A stretch of DNA of 12,258 nucleotides from CAWEHT01 sp963808455 (GCA_963808455.1 CAWEHT010000349.1:1-12258); one strand, 5' to 3'. Numbered from the stretch's first letter, positions 6,962 through 12,258 are shown. Notes: generated by a model not told the origin, from the letters alone. Translations and numbers: made by a program.

Positions 6962-7017
6962 TTTAGCATATCGCCGCGCCGGCTGTGTACCACCGTGGCT
7001 ACGTCGGCGCTGCCGGA

Positions 7018-7041
7018 TTCCCCCCAGGACAGTAGGGGGAA
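7018..7041. repeat. TTCCCCC/GGGGGAA inverted repeat after the kinase gene
   Basis: Seven-base arms TTCCCCC (7018-7024) and GGGGGAA (7035-7041) around 10 bases. It shares its right arm with the palindrome at 7033-7049. It could be an extra regulator half-site, or a weak hairpin after the kinase gene, whose stop is at 7071; no T-run follows on the minus strand. Confidence 0.4.
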
Positions 7042-7049
7042 GTCCCCTA
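7033..7049. promoter_or_regulatory. Putative operator (TAGGGG-N5-CCCCTA) upstream of xylF
   Basis: TAGGGG, five bases, CCCCTA. Read on the minus strand it is TAGGGGACTTCCCC; the divergent promoter region at 11040-11054 holds TAGGGGATTTCCCC. The near-identity of two GC-rich palindromes, both upstream of sugar-binding-protein genes and one also upstream of a LuxR-type regulator, suggests a common binding site. It lies 22 bases past the kinase stop and some 250 bases before xylF. That the local regulator binds it is inference. Confidence 0.45.
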
Positions 7050-7070
7050 AGGACCTCAGGGCGACGGAGG

Positions 7071-7955
7071 TCATGCCGGTGGGACGCCTTGATCCAGGCG
7101 GGGGTGAGGGATCTCGACCTGGATGAGCGTGCCGCCCTTGGGGCGGTTCTGCAAGCGGAACTTGCCGCCGAGGAGGGCCACACGCTCGGCGATCCCGAGC
7201 ACACCGTAGTGGCCTTCGGCAGGGAGGCGAGACAGGTCGAACCCGGCGGGGAGACCGCGCCCATCGTCGCAGATCGAGAGCGCAAGGCTACGTGGCGACG
7301 TGTGCTTAAGTCGTATCTCCACACCGGAAGCCGCGGCGTGCTTACGGACGTTGGTGAGCGCCTCTTGCACGATCCTGAAGATGGAAAGCTCGGAGGATTC
7401 GGGCAGGCGCCCCAGGTCCGGGTCGAGGTCCAGCGTGGCCGCGATGCCCGAGCGCTTGCTCCATTCGTGGGTGTAGGATTGCAGCGCCGGGCCGAGGCCG
7501 AAGCTGTCGATCGTCGGTGGGCGCAGCGTCCCACAGATGTGGCGCAAATCATCGATCAGCGAGCGCACGCTGGCACGCAAGTCCTCGAGCTCCTCGCCCA
7601 AATCTGCGTTTGCGGCATAGGTGCCTTCGATCTCCTCCAGCCGGTATCCTACCCCCAGCAGATCCTGGATGACCTGGTCATGGATCTCACGCGCCAGCCG
7701 CTTGCGCTCGCCCTCCAACTCGGTCAGAAGCCGGCGCTGCGCGTCCTGCAAGGCCATGTTGGCCCGATCGAGCGAGTTGATCTGTCCGGCGAGATGGTCG
7801 ATAACCTCCTGCTTGACCGCATCGTGCGTCTGAAGCTCGCGTTCGAGCAGCAATTGCCGCTGATGCAGCTTCTCGGCTTCCTCGCGCGCCCGGTAATAGC
7901 TGTCGAGGGCCCAGATGATCGGGGTCAGGTGGACCTGATCGGGTGCACCGACCAT
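7071..7955 (-). CDS. NarL/DegS-type sensor histidine kinase (C-terminal part of ATPase-kinase fusion)
   Basis: Cytoplasmic kinase core of a two-component system. A long charged helical stretch (about residues 20-85 of this frame) leads to the HisKA_3 H-box ERKRLAREIHDQVIQDLL with His92 as phosphorylation site, then TLRPPTIDSFGL, the N-box IFRIVQEALTNVRKHA (Asn202), DDGRGLPAGFD and the lid GHYGVLGIAERVALLGG. No membrane segment or sensor domain is present, so input must come from elsewhere. The ATG at 7955 is poorly placed after its nearest GGAGGAG (12 bases), and the frame stays open upstream to about 8013, where it encodes GEYQTDASKREEILAA, the end of a sugar ABC ATPase. The kinase is therefore most likely the C-terminal part of a fusion (His343 in the repaired protein). 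Its likely partner is the LuxR-type regulator at 9909-10958. Confidence 0.88.
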   Translation of the reverse strand: MVGAPDQVHLTPIIWALDSYYRAREEAEKLHQRQLLLERELQTHDAVKQEVIDHLAGQINSLDRANMALQDAQRRLLTELEGERKRLAREIHDQVIQDLLGVGYRLEEIEGTYAANADLGEELEDLRASVRSLIDDLRHICGTLRPPTIDSFGLGPALQSYTHEWSKRSGIAATLDLDPDLGRLPESSELSIFRIVQEALTNVRKHAAASGVEIRLKHTSPRSLALSICDDGRGLPAGFDLSRLPAEGHYGVLGIAERVALLGGKFRLQNRPKGGTLIQVEIPHPRLDQGVPPA

Positions 7956-8059
7956 AGCTGCCAGGATCTCCTCCCGCTTACTGGCGTCCGTCTGGTACTC
8001 ACCGCTGCAGCGGGCCGTTCCTCAGGACCAGGATGCGATCGCAGACGGCCATCAGGTGA

Positions 8060-8389
8060 TCAACGTTGTCGCTGGCGAAGAGCACAGCCGTGCTTCGCCG
8101 CTTCCATTCGTCGAACCAGCGCGAGCAGCTTCTGCTGGTAAGGATAGCTCAACAGCAGGCTGGGATCATCGATGATGACGAGCCGGGCAGGGTGGGTCAT
8201 CGCCCGCGCGATGGCCACAAGCTGGCGCTGCTCGCCCGAGAGGTCGGCCACGCAATCGCGCAGCGAACCGTAGCGCACGTCCAGCTGTGACAATATACGC
8301 GTTGGCCTCGGCATCCATGCGGCGCAGGTCCGGCACTTTGAGCCATCTGCCGAACGGCGACCAACCGATCTCGCTGCCGAGGAAGACAT
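8060..8389 (-). CDS. ABC ATPase middle segment (signature and Walker B), frameshifted
   Basis: Only about 8295 to 8095 of this open frame is real coding: LSQLDVRYGSLRDC, signature LSGEQRQLVAIARAM, Walker B region ARLVIIDDPSLLLSYP, and QQKLLALVRRMEAA. The residues before and after are out of frame. It continues the ATPase domain that starts at 8711 after an extra base near 8295. Near 8094 another extra base moves the coding to the third frame (TAVLFASDNVDHL, then AVCDRILVLRNG), and near 8014 a third brings it into the kinase frame. The residue after Walker B Asp181 is Asp182 instead of the catalytic Glu, and the H-loop position is Asp214 (FASDNV) instead of His, in repaired numbering. Confidence 0.7.
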   Translation of the reverse strand: MSSSAARSVGRRSADGSKCRTCAAWMPRPTRILSQLDVRYGSLRDCVADLSGEQRQLVAIARAMTHPARLVIIDDPSLLLSYPYQQKLLALVRRMEAAKHGCALRQRQR

Positions 8390-8711
8390 TGCGGGTGACG
8401 TCCATGGCCTCGGCCATCTCGGGTTGGCCGTGGATCACCTCGATCCCCAGGTTGCGGGCGCGAAACGGCCAGGTGAGGCGCTGGCCGGCAAAGTACAGTT
8501 CGCCGGCCTGTGGCAAGCAGACTCCGGCCAGGATGAGCGCCAGCGCCGTCTTGCCGGCGCCGCTCTGGCCGGCCAGTCCAACCACCTCGCCCGGGTAAAT
8601 CTCCAGGCTGACGTCGCGGACCAGCGCCAGAGTGCCCGGGCTGTGGGAGAGATGGCTTGCCTTGAGCAGCGGCTGTCTGTCAGGTGAGGGCGTCACCGGG
8701 TCGATCGTCAT
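8166..8711 (-). CDS. Sugar ABC transporter ATPase, N-terminal part (5' end of ATPase-kinase fusion)
   Basis: ATG at 8711 overlaps the stop of the permease gene (ATGA), the usual sign of translational coupling. Residues 1 to about 139 are a sugar-type ABC ATPase: LVRDVSLEIYPGEVVGLAG, Walker A GQSGAGKTAL (Lys54), a Q-loop at VIHGQPEMAEAMDVT (Gln96) and NVFLGSEIGW. Near 8295 one extra base breaks the frame after DAEANAY, and the tail down to 8166 is nonsense; the true sequence goes on in the frame ending at 8060. Only one ATPase domain is present, whereas CUT2 ATPases have two, and the place of the second is taken by the kinase. The open frame extends upstream of 8711 as an antisense-like shadow of the permease, and that part should be ignored. 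Confidence 0.8.
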   Translation of the reverse strand: MTIDPVTPSPDRQPLLKASHLSHSPGTLALVRDVSLEIYPGEVVGLAGQSGAGKTALALILAGVCLPQAGELYFAGQRLTWPFRARNLGIEVIHGQPEMAEAMDVTRNVFLGSEIGWSPFGRWLKVPDLRRMDAEANAYIVTAGRALRFAARLRGRPLGRAAPACGHRAGDDPPCPARHHR

Positions 8712-9505
8712 CCGCGCCGCCTCGAGTAATCCAGCAACACCGCGATGAGGATCATCGCACCGATGGCGGTGAGCTGGAAGTAATAAGGAATGCCTGCCAG
8801 GACCAGCCCGTTGTAAAGCATCTCGGTGATCACGGCGCCCAACAGGACGCCCACGGTGCTGCCGACGCCGCCGAAGAGGCTTGTGCCGCCGATCACGGCG
8901 GCGGCGACGACATCGACCTCGTAGCCCACGGCCGCGCCCGGCTCGGCGACCCCCACGCGCGCGGCGAAGAGCAGGCCCGCGGCGGCCGCCAGCAGCCCGC
9001 AAAGCGTGTAGACCAGCACTTTCAGCTCGATGACGTTGACGCCCGTGACGAGCAGGGCGCGCTCGCCGCTGCTCATGGCGTAGATGTCACCGCCGATCAC
9101 GGTGTGCCGCAGGAACAACTCCACCAGCAAGGCCACCCCCAGGGCGATCAGGAGCACGACCGGCACCGACGCGGTGCCGATGGCCACGCTGGCCTGGCCG
9201 AGGCTGACAAAGTTCGCCGGGAGATCGCTCACCGACCAACCCTGGGTCAGGCCGTAAGCCAGGCCGCGGGCCACGCTCATGGTGCCCAGGGTCACCACGA
9301 ATGGCGTCAGGCGGATGCGGGCGACCATCAGACCGTTGATGCAGCCCATCACCATGCCGACCAACAGGCCGGCGAGGATGGAAACCGCGAGAGGGAAACC
9401 TGCCTGCAGGCAGCGTGCGGCGACCAGTGCCGCCAGGGCCATGTTGGCCCCAATCGAGAGGTCGATGCCGCCGATGATGATCACCATGCTTTGCCCAAAG
9501 GACAC
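8708..9505 (-). CDS. RbsC-like CUT2 sugar ABC transporter permease
   Basis: Membrane permease of the ribose/galactose/xylose class: SFGQSMVIIIGGIDLSIGANM, RLTPFVVTLGTMSVARGLAYGL, a long hydrophobic middle, IYAMSSGERALLVTGVNV and DVVAAAVIGGTSLFGGVGST, ending LLDYSRRRG. The listed start (GTG at 9505) is not the true one. The same frame continues upstream with the expected first membrane segment (AAILIFIVIFTLFSLQTN, then FLTPKNLSSLSRNFSWLA) and WPRQES before it, but has no ATG/GTG/TTG before a stop at 9722-9724. A GTG at 9705 in another frame, after GAGGA, gives a plausible N-terminus (LKQLPDGHLRLFASAGE) and would need a frame change near 9650. The gene thus probably spans 8708-9705, about 330 residues. 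It is coupled to the ATPase-kinase gene downstream and may work as a sensor or as a transporter. Confidence 0.88.
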   Translation of the reverse strand: MSFGQSMVIIIGGIDLSIGANMALAALVAARCLQAGFPLAVSILAGLLVGMVMGCINGLMVARIRLTPFVVTLGTMSVARGLAYGLTQGWSVSDLPANFVSLGQASVAIGTASVPVVLLIALGVALLVELFLRHTVIGGDIYAMSSGERALLVTGVNVIELKVLVYTLCGLLAAAAGLLFAARVGVAEPGAAVGYEVDVVAAAVIGGTSLFGGVGSTVGVLLGAVITEMLYNGLVLAGIPYYFQLTAIGAMILIAVLLDYSRRRG

Positions 9506-9734
9506 GATGGCGAGCCACGAGAAATTGCGTGATAGGCTGCTCAGGTTCTTGGGCGTCAGAAAAGTGTTGGTCTGCAGGCTGAACAGGGTGAAGATGACGA
9601 TGAAGATCAGAATCGCCGCGGATTCCTGGCGCGGCCACAGGCCGCGCCAAATTCGCCCGCCGAGGCGAATAGCCGCAGGTGCCCGTCGGGAAGCTGCTTG
9701 AGCACAGCGTCCTCGCTTGCGTCACCTGGCCCAA

Positions 9735-9908
9735 CCTTCGAGATACAAGCCGGCAACCGGCCCTGCGGCCGGCCGGGGTCGGACGAACGGCCCGGCCGGC
9801 CGCAGGGCCGGTTGGCTTTCAGCCGGGCGCTTTGCCCGTCGAGCGCCGCCCCGGCGGCGTAGGCTCTAATCGAAGCGGCCCATATCGTGCCAGGGACCTG
9901 GCGGCCAA
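9735..9908. other. Spacer between response regulator and permease
   Basis: About 170 bases with no gene. Besides the large hairpin at 9754-9814 it holds a small GC-rich inverted repeat CGCCGCC/GGCGGCG (9844-9850 with 9853-9859). No clear promoter for the permease was found. Confidence 0.5.
9754..9814 (-). terminator. Hairpin with perfect 24-bp stem after response regulator gene
   Basis: Arms 9754-9777 and 9791-9814 are exact reverse complements, nearly all G and C, with a 13-base loop. After a small bulge AAGCC/GGCTT can extend the stem. On the minus strand it is followed by TTGTATCT, a weak T-rich tail. It stands between the regulator (stop 9909) and the permease, both on the minus strand, so it is either a terminator or a block that sets the regulator message apart from the permease-kinase message. 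The near-perfect palindrome also resembles REP-type repeats. Confidence 0.65.
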
Positions 9909-10958
9909 TCAGGCCAGACGCGCGTCTTCGATCATCTGGTGGAGGCAGGCAGCATCCAGGTCTTTCTTGTCGAGGAACGCCAAAGCTCCGGCTTCCAGGC
10001 CGAGCCGTCTGAACTCACGATCCGGGTAGGCGGTGATCAGGATGACGCGCGAGCCCGGCTGCACAGCCTTGATGCGACGCACGCAGCGGATGCCGTCTTC
10101 TTCGCCAAGGATGACGTCCACCAACACGAATCCGGGCGCGACCTCGCTGGCCAGATGGAGCGCCTCCCCCGTGTTTGCGGCTTCGTAGATCACCGCCGGG
10201 GGGTAGGCACGGCCCACCATACGCCGCAGCTGGCCCCGATAGCTCGCGTTGTCGTTGACCAGCAGGACCTTCATCGCATCCTGGCGCTCGCGAGGCGGGG
10301 AGTCGGCGGCTGCGGCCGAGCCACGCGAGCCCAGCAATTCAGGATGTTCCGAGAGGTAATGCACCGCCTCCAGCCTGCTTTGAACGCCGAGATGCCGGTA
10401 GATGCGCGTGAGGTGGTTCTCGATGGTCTTGACACTCAACCCTGTCTCACGGGCCACACTCTGGTTATCCTTGCCCTGCGCCAGCAGTCGCAAGATCTCG
10501 CGCTGGCGCTCGGTCAATAGCGGCGGCTGGGCGCAAGCCTCCGAGTAGTTCAGGAGCTTGTTGATGAGCACGCTGGAGATCCATCGCTCGCCGGCCAGAA
10601 CGCGCTGCGTGGCTAGCTTCAGATCGCTGAGGGGCTGGTCTTTCAGGTGATACCCGTTGACCCCGGCGCCCAGCAGGCCCTGAACGTAGGCGTCATCGTC
10701 GTAGGCGCTGACGACCAGGATGCGCATGTCTGGATAGCGCAGACGGATCTGGCGGATGGTGCCCACCGGCTCGAAGTTGGGCATGGTCACGTCGATCACC
10801 AGCAGGTCAGGGCAAGACTTGCCGAGAAAGGCCAGGAGCGAAGGCCCGTCGCCGACTTCGCCGATCACTTCAAGCTCAGGCAGGTCCTGGAGGGCGTTGC
10901 GGATGCCGGAACGGACCACGGCGTGGTCATCGGCGAGGAGAACGCGGACAGTGCCCAT
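9909..10958 (-). CDS. Response regulator, REC - LuxR HTH - REC
   Basis: Two-component regulator of 349 residues. REC1 (1-120): Asp10/Asp11, phosphate acceptor Asp56 (DLLVIDVTMPN), Ser84, Lys106. LuxR/NarL-type DNA-binding domain (about 146-205): LTERQREILRLLAQGKDNQS, SVKTIENHLTRIYRHLGV. After a short linker (GSRGSAAAADSPPRERQDA) a second receiver domain follows (229-349): Asn235-Asp236, acceptor Asp281 (FVLVDVILGEEDG), Thr309, Lys331. NarL-type regulators normally end after the HTH, so a C-terminal receiver is unusual. The ATG at 10958 starts the receiver at the normal place (MGTVRVLLADDH); an upstream in-frame ATG at 11030 would add 24 unlikely residues. ATG within DAMKVLLV, preceded by CAGGA, could start the second receiver separately. 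Transcribed divergently from the binding-protein gene; likely partner of the ATPase-kinase. Confidence 0.92.
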   Translation of the reverse strand: MGTVRVLLADDHAVVRSGIRNALQDLPELEVIGEVGDGPSLLAFLGKSCPDLLVIDVTMPNFEPVGTIRQIRLRYPDMRILVVSAYDDDAYVQGLLGAGVNGYHLKDQPLSDLKLATQRVLAGERWISSVLINKLLNYSEACAQPPLLTERQREILRLLAQGKDNQSVARETGLSVKTIENHLTRIYRHLGVQSRLEAVHYLSEHPELLGSRGSAAAADSPPRERQDAMKVLLVNDNASYRGQLRRMVGRAYPPAVIYEAANTGEALHLASEVAPGFVLVDVILGEEDGIRCVRRIKAVQPGSRVILITAYPDREFRRLGLEAGALAFLDKKDLDAACLHQMIEDARLA

Positions 10959-10965
10959 GGATGAG

Positions 10966-10995
10966 AGTATAGCATAGCTTGGTGCCCTCTGCCAG
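10966..10995 (-). promoter_or_regulatory. Response regulator promoter, probably leaderless
   Basis: Minus strand: CTGGCA (10995-10990), 18 bases, TATACT (10971-10966). The -10 box ends 7 bases before the ATG at 10958, so transcription would start at or one base before the start codon. No ribosome site lies between. An overlapping TATGCT at 10976-10971 is the alternative. Confidence 0.5.
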
Positions 10996-11013
10996 CGGCC
11001 TGGGCCCGTTTCC

Positions 11014-11031
11014 TGTGGGCCAAAACCCACA
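11014..11031. repeat. TGTGGG-N6-CCCACA inverted repeat in divergent promoter region
   Basis: Six-base arms around CCAAAA, in the 143-base gap between the regulator and the binding-protein gene, about 64 bases upstream of the regulator start. Possible second regulator site; the sequence differs from the GGGGA/TCCCC palindrome. Confidence 0.35.
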
Positions 11032-11039
11032 AGGCGCGC

Positions 11040-11054
11040 AGGGGAAATCCCCTA
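11040..11054. promoter_or_regulatory. Putative operator (AGGGG-N4-CCCCT) in divergent promoter region
   Basis: AGGGGAAATCCCCTA. Shared with the palindrome at 7033-7049: GGGGAA, then A or G, then TCCCCTA. Its centre is about 55 bases upstream of the expected start of the binding-protein message, an activator-like position, and about 88 upstream of the regulator message. Candidate site of the LuxR-type regulator encoded next to it. Confidence 0.45.
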
Positions 11055-11066
11055 TCGGCATCCTGC

Positions 11067-11095
11067 TTGTGAAAGAGGCGCTGGCGTAGTATAGT
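11067..11095 (+). promoter_or_regulatory. Promoter of the sugar-binding lipoprotein gene
   Basis: TTGTGA (11067-11072), 17 bases, TATAGT (11090-11095), a good sigma-70-type match. The expected transcription start, about 7 bases on, coincides with the GTG at 11102, so the message is either leaderless or has a 12-base leader to the ATG at 11114. Confidence 0.6.
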
Positions 11096-11101
11096 CGTGC
11101 C

Positions 11102-11902
11102 GTGAGGGCGGGCATGAAACGATCGATGGGATGGTCTTGCCTTGCGATGGCACTACTGGCCCTGACGGCTTGCGGCTCGACGCGCGGGGCCGGCGCCGCA
11201 AAGCCGCCGATGCGGATCATCGTCATCGGCAAGTCCGTGAATCCGTACTGGTCGAACGTCGAGAAGGGTGTGCAGGCGGCCGGGCGCGACCTCGGCGTCT
11301 CTACGATTCTGGTCGTCCCGCCAGAGGAAGACGCGGATCTGCAAATCCAACTGATGCAGTCTTATATCGCGCAGCAGGTGACGGGCATCGCCGTGGCGCC
11401 CTCCGATCCGCAGGGGCTGGAACAGGTGATGCGCCAGGCTAACGCGGCTGGCATCATCGTGACCACGCTGGACACTCCCCCGGTGCAAGGCAGCGTGTCG
11501 AAGGCCTACATCGGTACCGACAACTACGCAGCGGGCAAGATTGCCGGTCAAACGATGGCCCGGCTCTTGCCAGAGGGGGGCAAGGTCGGCATCGTGCGCG
11601 GCTCCGACACAGCGTTGAATGCGGTGCAGCGCACGAACGGTTTCCTGGCCGCAATCGCTGGCTCCCGGATCGTGGCCTTGCCACCCGAGAACGATCACGA
11701 GGACGCCTCGATGTCGCTGCAGCTGGCGAGTTTGATCATCTCGGCGCACCCGGACCTGGCAGGCGCTTACGGTGTCTACGCATCCAACGGGCCGGCCTGG
11801 GCGGCCGCAATACGGGAGAACGGGCTGTTCGGTCAGATCAAGGTGGTGGGCTTTGACGACACGGACGACAGCATGAACGGAATCAAGCAAGGCACGAATT
11901 GA
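11102..11902 (+). CDS. RbsB-like sugar-binding lipoprotein, main part
   Basis: Extracytoplasmic binding protein of the Peripla_BP_4 (ribose/galactose) class. The signal peptide MKRSMGWSCLAMALLALTAC ends in lipobox LTAC, so the mature protein is lipid-anchored. The binding domain starts PPMRIIVIGKSVNPYWSNVE and includes GVQAAGRDLGV, YIAQQVTGIAVAPSDPQGL, AGIIVTTLDTPP, YIGTDNYAAGKIAG, GKVGIVRGS and VVGFDDTDDSMNGIKQGT. Start may be GTG at 11102 (at the predicted transcription start) or ATG at 11114 (12 bases on); the signal peptide works with either. The frame breaks near 11897, where an extra A turns TID into a stop; the C-terminal part continues in another frame to 12146. It faces away from the regulator and permease-kinase genes and is the natural ligand-binding partner of that permease. 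Ligand unknown, probably a sugar. Confidence 0.88.
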   Translation: MRAGMKRSMGWSCLAMALLALTACGSTRGAGAAKPPMRIIVIGKSVNPYWSNVEKGVQAAGRDLGVSTILVVPPEEDADLQIQLMQSYIAQQVTGIAVAPSDPQGLEQVMRQANAAGIIVTTLDTPPVQGSVSKAYIGTDNYAAGKIAGQTMARLLPEGGKVGIVRGSDTALNAVQRTNGFLAAIAGSRIVALPPENDHEDASMSLQLASLIISAHPDLAGAYGVYASNGPAWAAAIRENGLFGQIKVVGFDDTDDSMNGIKQGTN

Positions 11903-12146
11903 CGCGGTCGTGGCGCAGCGCGAGTATACGATGGGCTACAAGTCGGTGAAAATCATCAAACTGATCAGAGACGAGGGCGTATCGGCAGCCATGGCGCAGA
12001 TGGGTGCCGTGGATGGCGTCATAGATACCGGGGTGGATATCGTCACGGCCTCCACGCTGAAGAGCTATGAGGCGGGCCTGGATGCCAAGGGCATCCCGCA
12101 CGATTGGACCACGAAAGGATGGCAACCAGGCGCCGCGAAGAACTGA
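11898..12146 (+). CDS. Sugar-binding lipoprotein, C-terminal part (frameshifted)
   Basis: Continuation of the binding protein after the extra base near 11897: IDAVVAQREYTMGYKSVKII, LIRDEG, then VDGVIDTGVDIVTASTLKSY and a normal end GWQPGAAKN with TGA at 12144-12146. AQREYTMGYKSV is the usual C-terminal helix region of RbsB-like proteins (compare the consensus of the type AQNPYEMGY). The ATG at 11928 region is not a gene start. With the base removed the full protein is about 347 residues from the GTG, normal for the family. Confidence 0.82.
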   Translation: MDAVVAQREYTMGYKSVKIIKLIRDEGVSAAMAQMGAVDGVIDTGVDIVTASTLKSYEAGLDAKGIPHDWTTKGWQPGAAKN

Positions 12147-12258
12147 CGGGAATTCCCACCGGTTCCCCCGCGTACCCGCCGGCAGCTGCCCCGCTGGCAG
12201 GCCGCAGCTCGGCGTGTCCTATCCGCACGCGTTTGTTGCCCAGCATAAGAGCAATTGG
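12147..12258. other. 3' flank without gene
   Basis: Bases after the binding-protein stop. A perfect 10-base palindrome GGGAATTCCC lies at 12148-12157 directly after the stop, and a GC-rich stretch follows with a short CTGCC/GGCAG pairing, but there is no T-run. Nothing else is recognised. Confidence 0.4.

Larger units (their letters stand above)
7071..8711 (-). other. ABC ATPase - histidine kinase fusion (frame-repaired, 545 aa)
   Basis: If one base is removed near each of 8295, 8094 and 8014, a single frame runs from ATG at 8711 to the stop at 7071. It encodes one sugar-type ABC ATPase domain (residues 1 to about 250), a helical, coiled-coil-like stretch (about 270-335) and a NarL-type kinase core (H-box about 336-360, ATP-binding domain to 545). 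The join is direct: the ATPase end ILVLRNG..GEYQTDASKREEILAAMVGA runs into PDQVHLTPIIWALDSYYRA without a stop or a new ribosome site at proper spacing. Its ATG overlaps the permease stop (ATGA). So the ATPase partner of the permease and the kinase would be one polypeptide. Confidence 0.65.

Noticed and set aside
6795..8141. Long + strand open frame of 448 codons opposite the kinase and the xylF upstream region
   Set aside because: Its protein is Arg/Gln-rich without any recognisable domain and it lies antisense to a clear histidine kinase; a GC-rich shadow frame.
8684..9532. + strand open frame of 282 codons opposite the permease
   Set aside because: His/Gln/Asp-rich composition typical of the complement of a hydrophobic membrane-protein gene; the minus strand encodes a clear permease.
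9087..9734. Separate 215-codon minus-strand gene upstream of the permease
   Set aside because: Off-frame reading of the permease; only the frame ending at 8708 shows membrane segments and family motifs.

Overview
The window looks like a chromosomal piece from a Chloroflexota (Anaerolineae-like) bacterium. This is inferred from the Ala/Pro/Thr-rich linkers behind the lipoprotein signal peptides, CUT2-type sugar ABC genes, GC-rich DNA and leaderless-looking promoters; no marker gene is present. Everything after the first 290 bases is about sugar uptake and its sensing.

Layout. (1) 3-290, + strand: the 3' end of an ISAzo13-type transposase. (2) 298-6780, - strand: a xylose-type CUT2 ABC operon in the order xylF - xylG - xylH. 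It is structurally odd. xylF is a tandem, almost identical duplication of the mature binding domain behind one lipoprotein signal. xylG carries between its two ATPase domains a complete but circularly permuted XylF domain of a more divergent type. xylH looks intact. (3) 6781-7070: xylF promoter region with a GGGGA/TCCCC palindrome. (4) 7071-9705, - strand: an RbsC-like permease whose stop overlaps (ATGA) the start of one ABC ATPase domain that reads on into a NarL-type histidine kinase, i.e. an ATPase-kinase fusion. (5) 9735-9908: spacer with a perfect 24-bp-stem hairpin. (6) 9909-10958, - strand: a response regulator of unusual REC-LuxR HTH-REC architecture. (7) 10959-11101: divergent promoter region holding a second copy of the palindrome. 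(8) 11102-12146, + strand: an RbsB-like sugar-binding lipoprotein. The last 112 bases hold no gene.

How the parts may work together (inference). Binding lipoprotein, permease and ATPase-kinase have the parts list of a sugar importer, but the ATPase domain has Asp in place of both the catalytic Glu and the switch His, and it ends in a kinase. I propose a transporter-derived sugar sensor: sugar-loaded lipoprotein docks on the permease, the signal passes through the pseudo-ATPase to the kinase, and the REC-HTH-REC regulator acts at the palindromes in front of its own divergon and of the xylF operon.

Quality warning. Seven reading-frame breaks (near 2787, 3328, 5465, 8014, 8094, 8295, 11897) are each healed by removing one base, and the frames are otherwise clean. 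That pattern suggests insertion-type sequencing errors as much as gene decay; an eighth break (about 9650) affects the permease N-terminus. With these repairs, xylF-xylF would encode 755 aa, the xylG/xylF chimera 853 aa and the ATPase-kinase 545 aa.
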